Assembly: GCF_038502225.1 (NCBI RefSeq) | Contig: NC_091298.1 | Span: forward strand, 36,787,344-36,851,343 | Length of the DNA stretch: 64,000 nt | From: Cherax quadricarinatus | Lineage: Eukaryota; Arthropoda; Malacostraca; Decapoda; Parastacidae | Reading direction: 5' to 3' | Part shown: one piece after another, positions 13,352 to 24,035 of the stretch | Numbering within the stretch: position 1 is the first letter of the stretch | Layout of the letters: each line of letters opens with the position of its first letter | Notes under the pieces: generated by a model | The model's database searches: none | Seen by the model: the letters and a program-made list of their open reading frames with translations, nothing else | Told to the model about the DNA's origin: nothing | Made by a program: the position numbers and the translations under genes

Positions 13352-13958
13352 TGCCTTTTCCTCTTGTGTAATGAAGGTCCTCTTTGGCCTGTTTCGTCAC
13401 AATTGAACACTGTTCAGGTTTCAGTCCTTCAGCCTCTATGTACTCCTGGAATTCATGCACATATTTTTCAGCCGCCTTGTGGTCCGAACTGGCAGCCTCA
13501 CCATGCGTTACCACACTGTGTATGCCAGTACGGTTCTTAAATCTCTCAAACCAGCCTTTGCTGGCCTTAAATTCACTCACTTCACCACTATTTGCAGGCA
13601 ATTTCTTTACCAAATCTTCATGCAACTGCCTAGTCTTTTCACAAATAAACGAAATCATAAGAGTATCTCCTGCTAATTGTTTCTCATTTATCCACACCAA
13701 TAATAACTTCTCAACCTCTTCCAGTACTGGTGATCTCATTTTTGTCAGCATAGTTACTCCCTTTGCAACAACAGCATCCTTTATTTCATTTTTCTTGGCC
13801 ACTATGGAACATAAGGTTGTGTAGGGTTTCTTATACATCCTGGACAGTTCGGCCACACTTGTACCACTTTCATATTGTTCAATGATGGTTTTCTAAAATT
13901 CAATCGTATTTCTCACCTTCTTTACCACAGGCTTGGCACTAGGAGCTTTCTTTGGAGC
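13299..13958 (-). pseudogene. Tigger transposase N-terminal DNA-binding part
   Basis: The frame MAELSRMYKKPYTTLCSIVA and following 165 codons resembles the helix-turn-helix plus CENP-B-type DNA-binding region (VEKLLLVWINEKQLAGDTLM, KGWFERFKNRTGI). A stop separates it from the likely ATG at 13958. After KPEQCSIVTKQAKED the frame shifts. The segment that should hold the first catalytic Asp (xxDETGLF) is absent. Confidence 0.82.
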
Positions 13959-14219
13959 CATGGTAGCTTATTTAGTACTTGCAAGCACTAAACTAAATGG
14001 AATATTATGAAATATTTCGCTGGAGCATGTGAGGGGACCTTCGCTCACTGGTAAACAATGCCAGACTGGCTGCCGCCCTGGCTCACGCCGTGGGTACGCG
14101 TCCAGGACGAACTACGACTCGCGAGTCAACCTATGAAAAGCGAGTCCATGTTTATACGAAAATACCTCTATGATTGGCGAATTTTACGATTGCCGGGAAC
14201 TACGAAAAGCGGGGGACCA

Positions 14220-14222
<3 letters not shown>

Positions 14223-14289
<67 letters not shown>
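14223..14289. repeat. (TA)n microsatellite
   Basis: About 67 bp of TA between the Tigger 3' end and a MITE terminus. Confidence 0.97.
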
Positions 14290-14292
<3 letters not shown>

Positions 14293-14600
14293 GTGCCGAA
14301 TAGGCACAACTTGCGATCTTGGCTTAAATAGCAACGCTCATCTTGCCATATAAAACAAGCGAAAATTTGTGTATGCAATAATTTCGCCAAAACCATTCTG
14401 AACCTAACGAAAAAAATATATTTCACTGTGTTTGTTTTGTATTAAATTATTGTAAACAAATCTAAAATACATTTAGTTGGGTTAGGCTAAAATAAATTGC
14501 ACTTGTTATAATAAGGTTAGGTAAGTTTTCTATGATTCTTTTATTGCAAAATTATAAATTTTTACATTAACCTTAATGAAAAAAATATATCTTTAAACGT
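14290..14600 (+). mobile_element. MITE copy 2, left part, interrupted by an RTE
   Basis: It starts GTCGTGCCGAATAGGCA and follows the MITE consensus for 311 bp up to atctttaaacgt (14589-14600), where an RTE begins. The remainder of the same MITE resumes at 18200. Confidence 0.92.
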
Positions 14601-17600
14601 TATTTTTTTTTTTTTTATTATCACACTGGCCGATTCCCACCAAGGCAGGGTGGCCCGAAAAAGAAAAACTTTCACCATCATTCACTCCATCACTGTCTTG
14701 CCAGAAGGGTGCTTTACACTACAGTTTATAAACTGCAACATTAACACCCCTCCTTCAGAGTGCAGGCACTGTACTTCCCATCTCCAGGACTCAAGTCCGG
14801 CCTGCCGGTTTCCCTGAATCCCTTCATAAATGTTACTTTGCTCACACTCCAACAGCACGTCAAGTATTAAAAACCATTTGTCTCCATTCACTCCTATCAA
14901 ACACGCTCATGCATGCCTGCTGGAAGTCCAAGCCCCTCGCACACAAAACCTCCTTTACCCCCTCCCTCCAACCTTTCCTAGGCCGACCCCTACCCCGCCT
15001 TCCTTCCACTACAGACTGATACACTCTTGAAGTCATTCTGTTTCGCTCCATTCTCTCTACATGTCCGAACCACCTCAACAACCCTTCCTCAGCCCTCTGG
15101 ACAACAGTTTTGGTAATCCCGCACCTCCTCCTAACTTCCAAACTACGAATTCTCTGCATTATATTCACACCACACATTGCCCTCAGACATGACATCTCCA
15201 CTGCCTCCAGCCTTCTCCTCGCTGCAACATTCATCACCCACGCTTCACACCCATATAAGAGCGTTGGTAAAACTATACTCTCATACATTCCCCTCTTTGC
15301 CTCCAAGGACAAAGTTCTTTGTCTCCACAGACTCCTAAGTGCACCACTCACTCTTTTTCCCTCATCAATTCTATGATTCACCTCATCTTTCACAGACCCA
15401 TCCGCTGACACGTCCACTCCCAAATATCTGAATACGTTCACCTCCTCCATACTCTCTCCCTCCAATCTGATATTCAATCTTTCATCACCTAATCTTTTTG
15501 TTATCCTCATAACCTTACTCTTTCCTGTATTCACCTTTAATTTTCTTCTTTTGCACACCCTACCAAATTCATCCACCAATCTCTGCAACTTCTCTTCAGA
15601 ATCTCCCAAGAGCACAGTGTCATCAGCAAAGAGCAGCTGTGACAACTCCCACTTTGTGTGTGATTCTTTATCTTTTAACTCCACGCCTCTTGCCAAGACC
15701 CTCGCATTTACTTCTCTTACAACCCCATCTATAAATATATTAAACAACCATGGTGACATCACACATCCTTGTCTAAGGCCTACTTTTACTGGGAAAAAAT
15801 TTCCCTCTTTCCTACATACTCTAACTTGAGCCTCACTATCCTCGTAAAAACTCTTCACTGCTTTCAGTAACCTACCTCCTACACCATACACTTGCAACAT
15901 CTGCCACATTGCCCCCCTATCCACCCTGTCATACGCCTTTTCCAAATCCATAAATGCCACAAAGACCTCTTTAGCCTTATCTAAATACTGTTCACTTATA
16001 TGTTTCACTGTAAACACCTGGTCCACACACCCCCTACCTTTCCTAAAGCCTCCTTGTTCATCTGCTATCCTATTCTCTGTCTTACTCTTAATTCTTTCAA
16101 TTATAACTCTACCATACACTTTACCAGGTACACTCAACAGACTTATCCCCCTATAATTTTTGCACTCTCTTTTATCCCCTTTGCCTTTATACAAAGGAAC
16201 TATGCATGCTCTCTGCCAATCCCTAGGTACCTTACCCTCTTCCATACATTTATTAAATAATTGCACCAACCACTCCAAAACTATATCCCCACCTGCTTTT
16301 AACATTTCTATCTTTATCCCATCAATCCCGGCTGCCTTACCCCCTTTCATTTTACCTACTGCCTCACGAACTTCCCTCACACTCACAACTGGCTCTTCCT
16401 CACTCCTACAAGATGTTATTCCTCCTTGCCCTATACACGAAATCACAGCTTCCCTATCTTCATCAACATTTAACAATTCCTCAAAATATTCCCTCCATCT
16501 TCCCAATACCTCTAACTCTCCATTTAATAACTCTCCTCTCCTATTTTTAACTGACAAATCCATTTGTTCTCTAGGCTTTCTTAACTTGTTAATCTCACTC
16601 CAAAACTTTTTCTTATTTTCAACAAAATTTGTTGATAACATCTCACCCACTCTCTCATTTGCTCTCTTTTTACATTGCTTCACCACTCTCTTAACCTCTC
16701 TCTTTTTCTCCATATACTCTTCCCTCCTTGCATCACTTCTACTTTGTAAAAACTTCTCATATGCTAACTTTTTCTCCCTTACTACTCTCTTTACATCATC
16801 ATTCCACCAATCGCTCCTCTTCCCTCCTGCACCCACTTTCCTGTAACCACAAACTTCTGCTGAACACTCTAACACTACATTTTTAATCCTACCCCATACC
16901 TCTTCGACCCCATTGCCTATGCTCTCATTAGCACATCTATCCTCCAATAGCTGTTTATATCTTACCCTAACTGCCTCCTCTTTTAGTTCATAAACCTTCA
17001 CCTCTCTCTTCCCTGATGCTTCTATTCTCCTTGTATCCCATCTACCTTTTACTCTCAGTGTAGCTACAACTAGAAAGTGATCTGATATATCTGTGGCCCC
17101 TCTATAAACATGTACATCCTGAAGTCTACTCAACAGTCTTTTATCTACCAATACATAATCCAACAAACTACTGTCATTTCGCCCTACATCATATCTTGTA
17201 TACTTATTTATCCTCTTTTTCTTAAAATATGTATTACCTATAACTAAACCCCTTTCTATACAAAGTTCAATCAAAGGGCTCCCATTATCATTTACACCTG
17301 GCACCCCAAACTTACCTACCACACCCTCTCTAAAAGTTTCTCCTACTTTAGCATTCAGGTCCCCTACCACAATTACTCTCTCACTTGGTTCAAAGGCTCC
17401 TATACATTCACTTAACATCTCCCAAAATCTCTCTCTCTCCTCTGCATTCCTCTCTTCTCCAGGTGCATACACGCTTATTATGACCCACTTCTCGCATCCA
17501 ACCTTCACTTTAATCCACATAATTCTTGAATTTACACATTCATATTCTCTTTTCTCCTTCCATAACTGATCATTTAACATTACTGCTACCCCTTCCTTTG

Positions 17601-18199
17601 CTCTAACTCTCTCAGATACTCCAGATTTAATCCCATTTATTTCCCCCCACTGAAACTCTCCTACCCCCTTCAGCTTTGTTTTGCTTAGAGCCAGGACATC
17701 CAACTTCTTTTCATTCATAACATCAGCAATCATCTGTTTCTTGTCATCTGCACTACATCCACGCACATTTAAGCATCCCAGTTTTATAAAGTTTTTCTTC
17801 TTCTCTTTTTTAGTAAATGTATACAGGAGAAGGGGTTACTAGCCCATTGCTCCCGGCATTTTAGTCGCCTCATACGACACGCATGGCTTACGGAGGAAAG
17901 ATTCTTTTCCACTTCCCCATGGACAATAGAAGAAATAAAAAAGAACAAGAGCTATTTAGAAAAAGGAGAAAAACCTAGATGTATGTATATATATATATGC
18001 ATGTGCGTGTCTGTGAAGTGTGACCAAAGTGTAAGTAGTAGTAGCAAGATATCCCTGTTATCTAGCGTGTTTATGAGACAGAAAAAGAAACCAGCAATCC
18101 TACCATCATGCAAAACAGTTACAGGTTTTTGTTTCACAGTCATCTGGCAGGATGGTAGTACTTCCCTGGGTGGTTGCTGTCTACCAACCTACTACCTTG
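14601..18199 (-). mobile_element. Full-length RTE-A LINE inserted in a MITE, 12-bp target duplication
   Basis: The flanks repeat atctttaaacgt at 14589-14600 and 18200-18211, a 12-bp target-site duplication within the MITE. The minus-strand 5' end at 18199-18190 opens with the conserved GGTAGTAGGTTGG terminus. The 3' end is GTGTGATAATA plus an A-rich tail. It carries one long ORF. This is the RTE-A subfamily, distinct in its 3' UTR from the poly(A)-ended copy at 7486. Confidence 0.96.
14860..17766 (-). CDS. RTE endonuclease/reverse transcriptase, 968 codons, apparently intact
   Basis: Same domain order as the 7902-10826 ORF: endonuclease with VVGDLNAKVG (GDLN rather than GDFN) and SDHFLVV. 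RT has GKAAGIDGI, LEKAYDRVDRG, GLRQGCVMSPWLFNIF and LLFADDTVLLG. The C-terminus carries RRGRGRPRKGW. No stop or frameshift. The catalytic Glu motif reads SKTK instead of SETK near residue 30, a substitution of a conserved endonuclease residue, so nicking may be impaired. The listed start is GTG. The frame is open upstream to a TAA with no ATG. The nearly identical sequence at 20980-23042 and 55395-58819 points to recent amplification of this subfamily. Confidence 0.92.
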   Translation of the reverse strand: MRGCSADDKKQMIADVMNEKKLDVLALSKTKLKGVGEFQWGEINGIKSGVSERVRAKEGVAVMLNDQLWKEKREYECVNSRIMWIKVKVGCEKWVIISVYAPGEERNAEERERFWEMLSECIGAFEPSERVIVVGDLNAKVGETFREGVVGKFGVPGVNDNGSPLIELCIERGLVIGNTYFKKKRINKYTRYDVGRNDSSLLDYVLVDKRLLSRLQDVHVYRGATDISDHFLVVATLRVKGRWDTRRIEASGKREVKVYELKEEAVRVRYKQLLEDRCANESIGNGVEEVWGRIKNVVLECSAEVCGYRKVGAGGKRSDWWNDDVKRVVREKKLAYEKFLQSRSDARREEYMEKKREVKRVVKQCKKRANERVGEMLSTNFVENKKKFWSEINKLRKPREQMDLSVKNRRGELLNGELEVLGRWREYFEELLNVDEDREAVISCIGQGGITSCRSEEEPVVSVREVREAVGKMKGGKAAGIDGIKIEMLKAGGDIVLEWLVQLFNKCMEEGKVPRDWQRACIVPLYKGKGDKRECKNYRGISLLSVPGKVYGRVIIERIKSKTENRIADEQGGFRKGRGCVDQVFTVKHISEQYLDKAKEVFVAFMDLEKAYDRVDRGAMWQMLQVYGVGGRLLKAVKSFYEDSEAQVRVCRKEGNFFPVKVGLRQGCVMSPWLFNIFIDGVVREVNARVLARGVELKDKESHTKWELSQLLFADDTVLLGDSEEKLQRLVDEFGRVCKRRKLKVNTGKSKVMRITKRLGDERLNIRLEGESMEEVNVFRYLGVDVSADGSVKDEVNHRIDEGKRVSGALRSLWRQRTLSLEAKRGMYESIVLPTLLYGCEAWVMNVAARRRLEAVEMSCLRAMCGVNIMQRIRSLEVRRRCGITKTVVQRAEEGLLRWFGHVERMERNRMTSRVYQSVVEGRRGRGRPRKGWREGVKEVLCARGLDFQQACMSVFDRSEWRQMVFNT

Positions 18200-18283
18200 A
18201 TCTTTAAACGTATAAGAGAAAATTTCAGAAAGGAATTAATTTTAAATGAGTTCTTGCTAATTGACCAGTTTTACATATTCGTC

Positions 18284-18288
<5 letters not shown>
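18200..18288 (+). mobile_element. MITE copy 2, right part
   Basis: Resumes the MITE at atctttaaacgtataag and ends attcgtcaggac, a mutated form of the usual attcggcacgac terminus. Together with 14290-14600 it makes one near-complete MITE. Confidence 0.92.

Positions 18289-18365
<77 letters not shown>
18289..18365. repeat. (TA)n microsatellite
   Basis: About 76 bp between a MITE and a SINE. Confidence 0.97.
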
Positions 18366-18369
<4 letters not shown>

Positions 18370-18547
18370 AACAAACACTGTCTCTACGTCCACAACAGGA
18401 CTCGAACCTGCTAACTGTGTATCAGAGCTCACAGTACTTTACCACGAGACTAGACCTGCGATAAGTATGGGCGCTTAGCCGAAGCTAAGCGATGTTACCC
18501 CATAACCCCGGGCACCAAGCTCGTTTTGAAAGTTATTTCACTGAATC
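18366..18547 (-). mobile_element. tRNA-derived SINE-1, minus copy
   Basis: On the minus strand it carries a B-box-like GGTTCGAGTCC and an A-box-like segment (tctagtctcgtggtaaagta), preceded by the hairpin CGCTTAGC-TTCG-GCTAAGCG. It is the reverse complement of 18687-18867. Confidence 0.75.
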
Positions 18548-18548
18548 C

Positions 18549-18640
18549 TGGTAAAGTACTGTGGACTCTGATACAGAGTTATCAGGTTCGAGTCCTGCTG
18601 CGGACGTAGAGACAATGTTTGTAAATAATTTCGCCTATTT
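18549..18640 (+). mobile_element. tRNA-derived SINE-1, partial plus copy
   Basis: ggtaaagtactgtggactct through GGTTCGAGTCCTGC and the family-specific ggacgtagagacaatgtttg. It lacks the hairpin head. It sits in the spacer of the SINE-1 inverted pair. Confidence 0.7.
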
Positions 18641-18686
18641 GCGAATTGTTAAGCATTTCAAATCTCTTTTGTTGTCCACTGCATGT

Positions 18687-18866
18687 GGCAGGATTCAATA
18701 AAATAACTTTCAAAACGAGCTTGGTGCCTTAGGGTATGGGGTAACATCGCTTAGCTTCGGCTAAGCACCCATACTTATCTTGGGTCTAGCTCAGTGGTAA
18801 AGTACTGTGGACTCTGATACAGAGTTAGCAGGCTCGAGTCCTGCTGTGGACGTAGAGACAATGTTT

Positions 18867-18867
<1 letters not shown>
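18687..18867 (+). mobile_element. tRNA-derived SINE-1, plus copy
   Basis: Head segment ataactttcaaaacgagctt, the hairpin GCTTAGC-TTCG-GCTAAGC (about 18750-18767), A-box-like TAGCTCAGTGG (18787-18797), B-box-like GGCTCGAGTCC and the tail ggacgtagagacaatgtttg. It runs directly into (TA)n. A tRNA gene is ruled out because the acceptor arms do not pair and the copy is repeated. Confidence 0.78.

Positions 18868-18936
<69 letters not shown>
18868..18936. repeat. (TA)n microsatellite
   Basis: About 69 bp between two SINE families. Confidence 0.97.
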
Positions 18937-18939
<3 letters not shown>

Positions 18940-18969
18940 AGGAATTCGCAAGTGCAGGCGAAATATACA

Positions 18970-19150
18970 CAAACACTGATCTCTGGCTGAAGGAGACTCG
19001 AACCTACGAATCTTGGAACAAGGTACGCAGTGCTATACCAATCTCACCACACTGGACAATACCTTGGCGTCCAGCTTGCGCTACACGTTGATCCAAGGCA
19101 GCCAGCCTTCAAGGAGAAGGCTTACAGCTTCTCATCTCATCCCCTGCATG
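18970..19150 (-). mobile_element. tRNA-derived SINE-2, minus copy
   Basis: The minus strand reads tggtatagcactgcgtacct (A-box side) and GGTTCGAGTCTCC (B box), then cagccagagatcagtgtttg. It is inverted relative to 19205-19366 and also matches 52263-52470. Confidence 0.72.
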
Positions 19151-19204
19151 CATTAGTCTTACTAGAGATTTTAACAATGCAAGGAATTCGCAAGAGCAGG
19201 GGAA

Positions 19205-20036
<832 letters not shown>

Positions 20037-20236
20037 TATTAACACAATGACCCCAAGGCAAGGTAGTCCGAAAAAGAAAAACTTTCATCATTCACTTCAT
20101 CACTGTCTTGCCGCAAACGTGCTCACACTACAGTTATAAAACAAAAACATTAGCTCCCCTCCTTCAGAGTACAGATACTGTACTTCCCATCTCCAGGAAT
20201 CAAGTCCGGCCTGCCGGTTTCCCCGAATCCATTCAG
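20037..20236 (-). mobile_element. RTE-A LINE 3' UTR, outer element of a nest (part 1)
   Basis: Matches the RTE-A 3' UTR (gaaaaagaaaaactttcatc, then gtacttcccatctccagg and ggcctgccggtttcc). It stops at gaatccattca, where another LINE begins. The coding part resumes at 25246. Confidence 0.88.
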
Positions 20237-20979
20237 AAAAAAGTTTATCCTCTATAGGGATTACAATGCTGAGTTTACAGAATTTGGTTATTGTGTGGTT
20301 TACATGTAGTAAAATAATGATTACAGAGTGTACCACTAGAACACCTAGCATGGCTAGTCATTTCGGGCAGACTTAGTTTAATTCTTAATTTTAAAATATT
20401 ACAAATTGGTATTATGGCTAAGTGACTAAATACTAGTTTGTGAGTTTAGCAATGTGAATTCTTTTGTTTTGGCACAGTATATAGTTTCAGTATTGGAGTA
20501 TCACAGGATTCATTATTTTAAGATTGAGATTAATATTTCTGTTTATGGTCAAATGGGTGAGTGAGTGTAAGTGTGAACCACCAGGTGGTATTCGTGTAGT
20601 TAGTTGACGGGGTGTATCAGGGAGATAAGATGTTTTCTAATGGTAGTTTTGAAGGAGATGAATGTGTCTGCAGTTCTAGAGTTCTCAGGTAGGGTGTTCC
20701 AGATTTTAGGGCCTTTGACATACATTGAATTTTTGTAAAGGTTTAGTCGAACACGGGGAATGTAGAGATTTTTTTTTGTGTCTGGTGTTATGCCTGTGGG
20801 TTCTGTCACAACTATCAAGAAAGCATTTTAGGTCAAGGTTGATATTGGAGTTTAAGGTCCTGTAGATGTAGATTGCACAGTAGTAAGTGTGGATGTACTG
20901 AACAGGGAGTAAGTTTAGATCTATGAAGAGTGGGGGGGTGTGTTGCCAGGGATGGGATTTAGTGATTATTCTTACTGCA
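20237..20979 (-). mobile_element. L2/Daphne-like APE-type LINE, 3' part (middle element of the nest)
   Basis: The minus-strand frame at 20600-20818 reads VKGPKIWNTLPENSRTADTF and FKTTIRKHLI with a stop at 20600, the C-terminal end of a jockey/L2-type RT protein. The RT thumb before it is cut by the RTE at 20980-23042. The 3' UTR ends ggataaacttttttc near 20237. The family name is tentative. Confidence 0.75.
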
Positions 20980-22779
20980 AATGAGAGAGTGGGTGAGATG
21001 TTATCAACAAATTTTGTTGAAAATAAGAAAAAGTTTTGGAGTGAGATTAACAAGTTAAGAAAGCCTAGAGAACAAATGGATTTGTCAGTTAAAAATAGGA
21101 GAGGAGAGTTATTAAATGGAGAGTTAGAGGTATTGGGAAGATGGAAGGAATATTTTGAGGAATTGTTAAATGTTGATGAAGATAGGGAAGCTGTGATTTC
21201 GTGTATAGGGCAAGGAAGAATAACATCTTGTAGGAGTGAGGAAGAGTCAGTTGTGAGTGTGGGGGAAGTTCGTGAGGCAGTAGGTAAAATGAAAGGGGGT
21301 AAGGCAGCCGGGATTGATGGGATAAAGATAGAAATGTTAAAAGCAGGTGGGGATATAGTTTTGGAGTGGTTGGTGCAATTATTTAATAAATGTATGGAAG
21401 AGGGTAAGGTACCTAGGGATTGGCAGAGAGCATGCATAGTTCCTTTGTATAAAGGCAAAGGGGATAAAAGAGAGTGCAAAAATTATAGGGGGATAAGTCT
21501 GTTGAGTGTACCTGGTAAAGTGTATGGTAGAGTTATAATTGAAAGAATCAAGAGTAAGACGGAGAATAGGATAGCAGATGAACAAGGAGGCTTTAGGAAA
21601 GGTAGGGGGTGTGTGGACCAGGTGTTTACAGTGAAACATATAAGTGAACAGTATTTAGATAAGGCTAAAGAGGTCTTTGTGGCATTTATGGATTTGGAAA
21701 AGGCGTATGACAGGGTGGATAGGGGGGCAATGTGGCAGATGTTGCAAGTGTATGGTGTAGGAGGTAGGTTACTGAAAGCAGTAAAGAGTTTTTACGAGGA
21801 TAGTGAGGCTCAAGTTAGAGTATGTAGGAAAGAGGGGAATTTTTTCCCAGTAAAAGTAGGCCTTAGACAAGGATGTGTGATGTCACCGTGGTTGTTTAAT
21901 ATATTTATAGATGGGGTTGTAAGAGAAGTAAATGCGAGGGTCTTGGCAAGAGGCGTGGAGTTAAAAGATAAAGAATCACACACAAAGTGGGAGTTGTCAC
22001 AGCTGCTCTTTGCTGATGACACTGTGCTCTTGGGAGATTCTGAAGAGAAGTTGCAGAGATTGGTGGATGAATTTGGTAGGGTGTGCAAAAGAAGAAAATT
22101 AAAGGTGAATACAGGAAAGAGTAAGGTTATGAGGATAACAAAAAGATTAGGTGATGAAAGATTGAATATCAGATTGGAGGGAGAGAGTATGGAGGAGGTG
22201 AACGTATTCAGATATTTGGGAGTGGACGTGTCAGCGGATGGGTCTATGAAAGATGAGGTGAATCATAGAATTGATGAGGGAAAAAGAGTGAGTGGTGCAC
22301 TTAGGAGTCTGTGGAGACAAAGAACTTTGTCCTTGGAGGCAAAGAGGGGAATGTATGAGAGTATAGTTTTACCAACGCTCTTATATGGGTGTGAAGCGTG
22401 GGTGATGAATGTTGCAGCGAGGAGAAGGCTGGAGGCAGTGGAGATGTCATGTCTGAGGGCAATGTGTGGTGTGAATATAATGCAGAGAATTCGTAGTTTG
22501 GAAGTTAGGAGGAGGTGCGGGATTACCAAAACTGTTGTCCAGAGGGCTGAGGAAGGGTTGTTGAGGTGGTTCGGACATGTAGAGAGAATGGAGCGAAACA
22601 GAATGACTTCAAGAGTGTATCAGTCTGTAGTGGAAGGAAGGCGGGGTAGGGGTCGGCCTAGGAAGGGTTGGAGGGAGGGGGTAAAGGAGGTTTTGTGTGC
22701 GAGGGGCTTGGACTTCCAGCAGGCATGCGTGAGCGTGTTTGATAGGAGTGAATGGAGACAAATGGTTTTTAATACTTGA
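20980..22779 (+). pseudogene. RTE-A reverse transcriptase ORF, 5'-truncated but otherwise open
   Basis: Open for about 600 codons, from the linker through RT (LEKAYDRVDRG, GLRQGCVMSPWLFNIF, LLFADDTVLLG) to the RRGRGRPRKGW C-terminus, with no stop. The endonuclease domain is missing. The frame accidentally extends upstream into host LINE sequence to 20923. Near identity to 14860-17766 implies a young insertion. Confidence 0.9.
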
Positions 22780-23042
22780 CGTGCTGTTGGAGTGTGAGCA
22801 AAGTAACATTTATGAAGGGATTCAGGGAAACCGGCAGGCCGGACTTGAGTCCTGGAGATGGGAAGTACAGTGCCTGCACTCTGAAGGAGGGGTGTTAATG
22901 TTGCAGTTTAAAAACTGTAGTGTAAAGCACCCTTCTGGCAAGACAGTGATGGAGTGAATGATGGTGAAAGTTTTTCTTTTTCGGGCCACCCTGCCTTGGT
23001 GGGAATCGGCCGGTGTGATAATAAAAAAAATAATAATAAAAA
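20980..23042 (+). mobile_element. 5'-truncated RTE-A copy, 10-bp target duplication (inner element of the nest)
   Basis: The flanks repeat tcttactgca at 20970-20979 and 23043-23052. The insert starts inside the ORF at NERVGEML and ends with the RTE-A 3' UTR and a tail of aataataataaaaa type. 5' truncation plus target duplication is the signature of target-primed reverse transcription. Confidence 0.96.
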
Positions 23043-24035
23043 TCTTACTGCAGCTTTTTGTTGGGTTATTATTGGCTTTAGGTGTGTTGCTGCAGTTGAT
23101 CCCCAAGCACAAATAACATAGGTGAGGTATGGATAAATAAGTGAGTGGTATGGTGTGAGAAGGGCATTTTGCGGCACGTAGTATCGTATCTTGGAGAGGA
23201 TCCCAACCGTTTTGGATACTTTTTTGGTTATGTGTTGGATATGGGTGCTGAAATTCAGGTTGTTGTCCAGGTATAGGCCTAGGAATTTGCCCTCATTATG
23301 TCTGGTAATTAGAGTGTTGACGATCTTAATGTTAATTTGCGCATCTCCTGCTCTGCTACCAAACATAATATAGTAGGTTTTGTCAGTGTTAAGCGTAAGT
23401 TTATTGGCTGTCATCCAAGTCGATATTTTGATCAGCTTCTCGTTAACAATAGTGTTGAGGGTGGCAAGATTAGGGTGAGAGATGACATAAGTCGTGTCGT
23501 CAGCAAAGAGAATGGGTTTCAGGTGTTGGAATACGTTTGGAAGATCATTGATGTATATGAGGAAGAGCAGGGGACCAAGGACACTTCCCTGCGAAACTCC
23601 AGTATCAAGTGGCCGTGTTGTTGATGCTGTGTCTTTAATGGTGACATACTGATACCTATTAGTAAGGTAAGATTTGAAATAAGCAAGCGCATGGCCTCTT
23701 ATACCGTAATGGTCAAGTTTGTGGAGTAGGATGCCGTGGTCTACTGTGTCAAAAGCTTTTCTTAGGTCAATAAAAATTCCTAGTGGATATTCCTTATTTT
23801 TCAATGCTGTGTAAAGCAGATCTAGCATTTTTATGATTGCATTATTAGTGCTTTTATTTTTCCTGAATCCAAATTGGCAGGGGTTGAGTATGTTTTGTGT
23901 CGTTATAAATGAATATAGTCTCCTGTGCACGAGTTTCTCAAAGATTTTGGATAGCAATGGTAAGTTTGATATTGGCCTATAGTTGTTTAAGTCTGTAGGG
24001 TCACCACCTTTATGTATTGGTGTAACCCTTGCCAT
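22908..24035 (-). pseudogene. L2/Daphne-like reverse transcriptase, interrupted
   Basis: The frame contains NNYRPISNLPLLSKIFEKLV, FGFRKNKSTNNAI, IFIDLRKAFDTVDHGILL (motif A), GVSQGSVLGPLLFLIYINDL (motif B) and LKPILFADDTTYV (motif C). It ends at QQKAAVR, where the RTE insertion at 20980-23042 cuts it; the reading resumes on the far side as IITKSHPWQHTPPLF at 20979 and below. All RT motifs are intact, so the insertion is the main visible break in this part. Confidence 0.85.

Larger units (their letters stand above)
12200..14222 (-). mobile_element. Tigger (pogo-type) DNA transposon, defective copy
   Basis: The termini CAGTGGTCCCTCG (12200) and CGGGGGACCACTG (to 14222) form the inverted repeat typical of Tigger elements, and both sides are TA, the expected target duplication. 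Internal sequence codes a broken transposase on the minus strand, starting near 13958 (atggctccaaagaaagctcc read on that strand). At 2,023 bp it is slightly short for an autonomous Tigger. Confidence 0.92.

Noticed and set aside
16160..16846. A 228-codon plus-strand frame (and similar ones at 56784-57470, 15551-15829, 20706-21479)
   Set aside because: Antisense shadow of the RTE coding strand. The same peptide recurs wherever RTE-A is copied.
18782..18850. A tRNA gene
   Set aside because: A and B boxes are present, but no acceptor-stem pairing is seen, and the unit is repeated and inverted with a fixed tail, as in a SINE. The same applies at 28149 and 30745.
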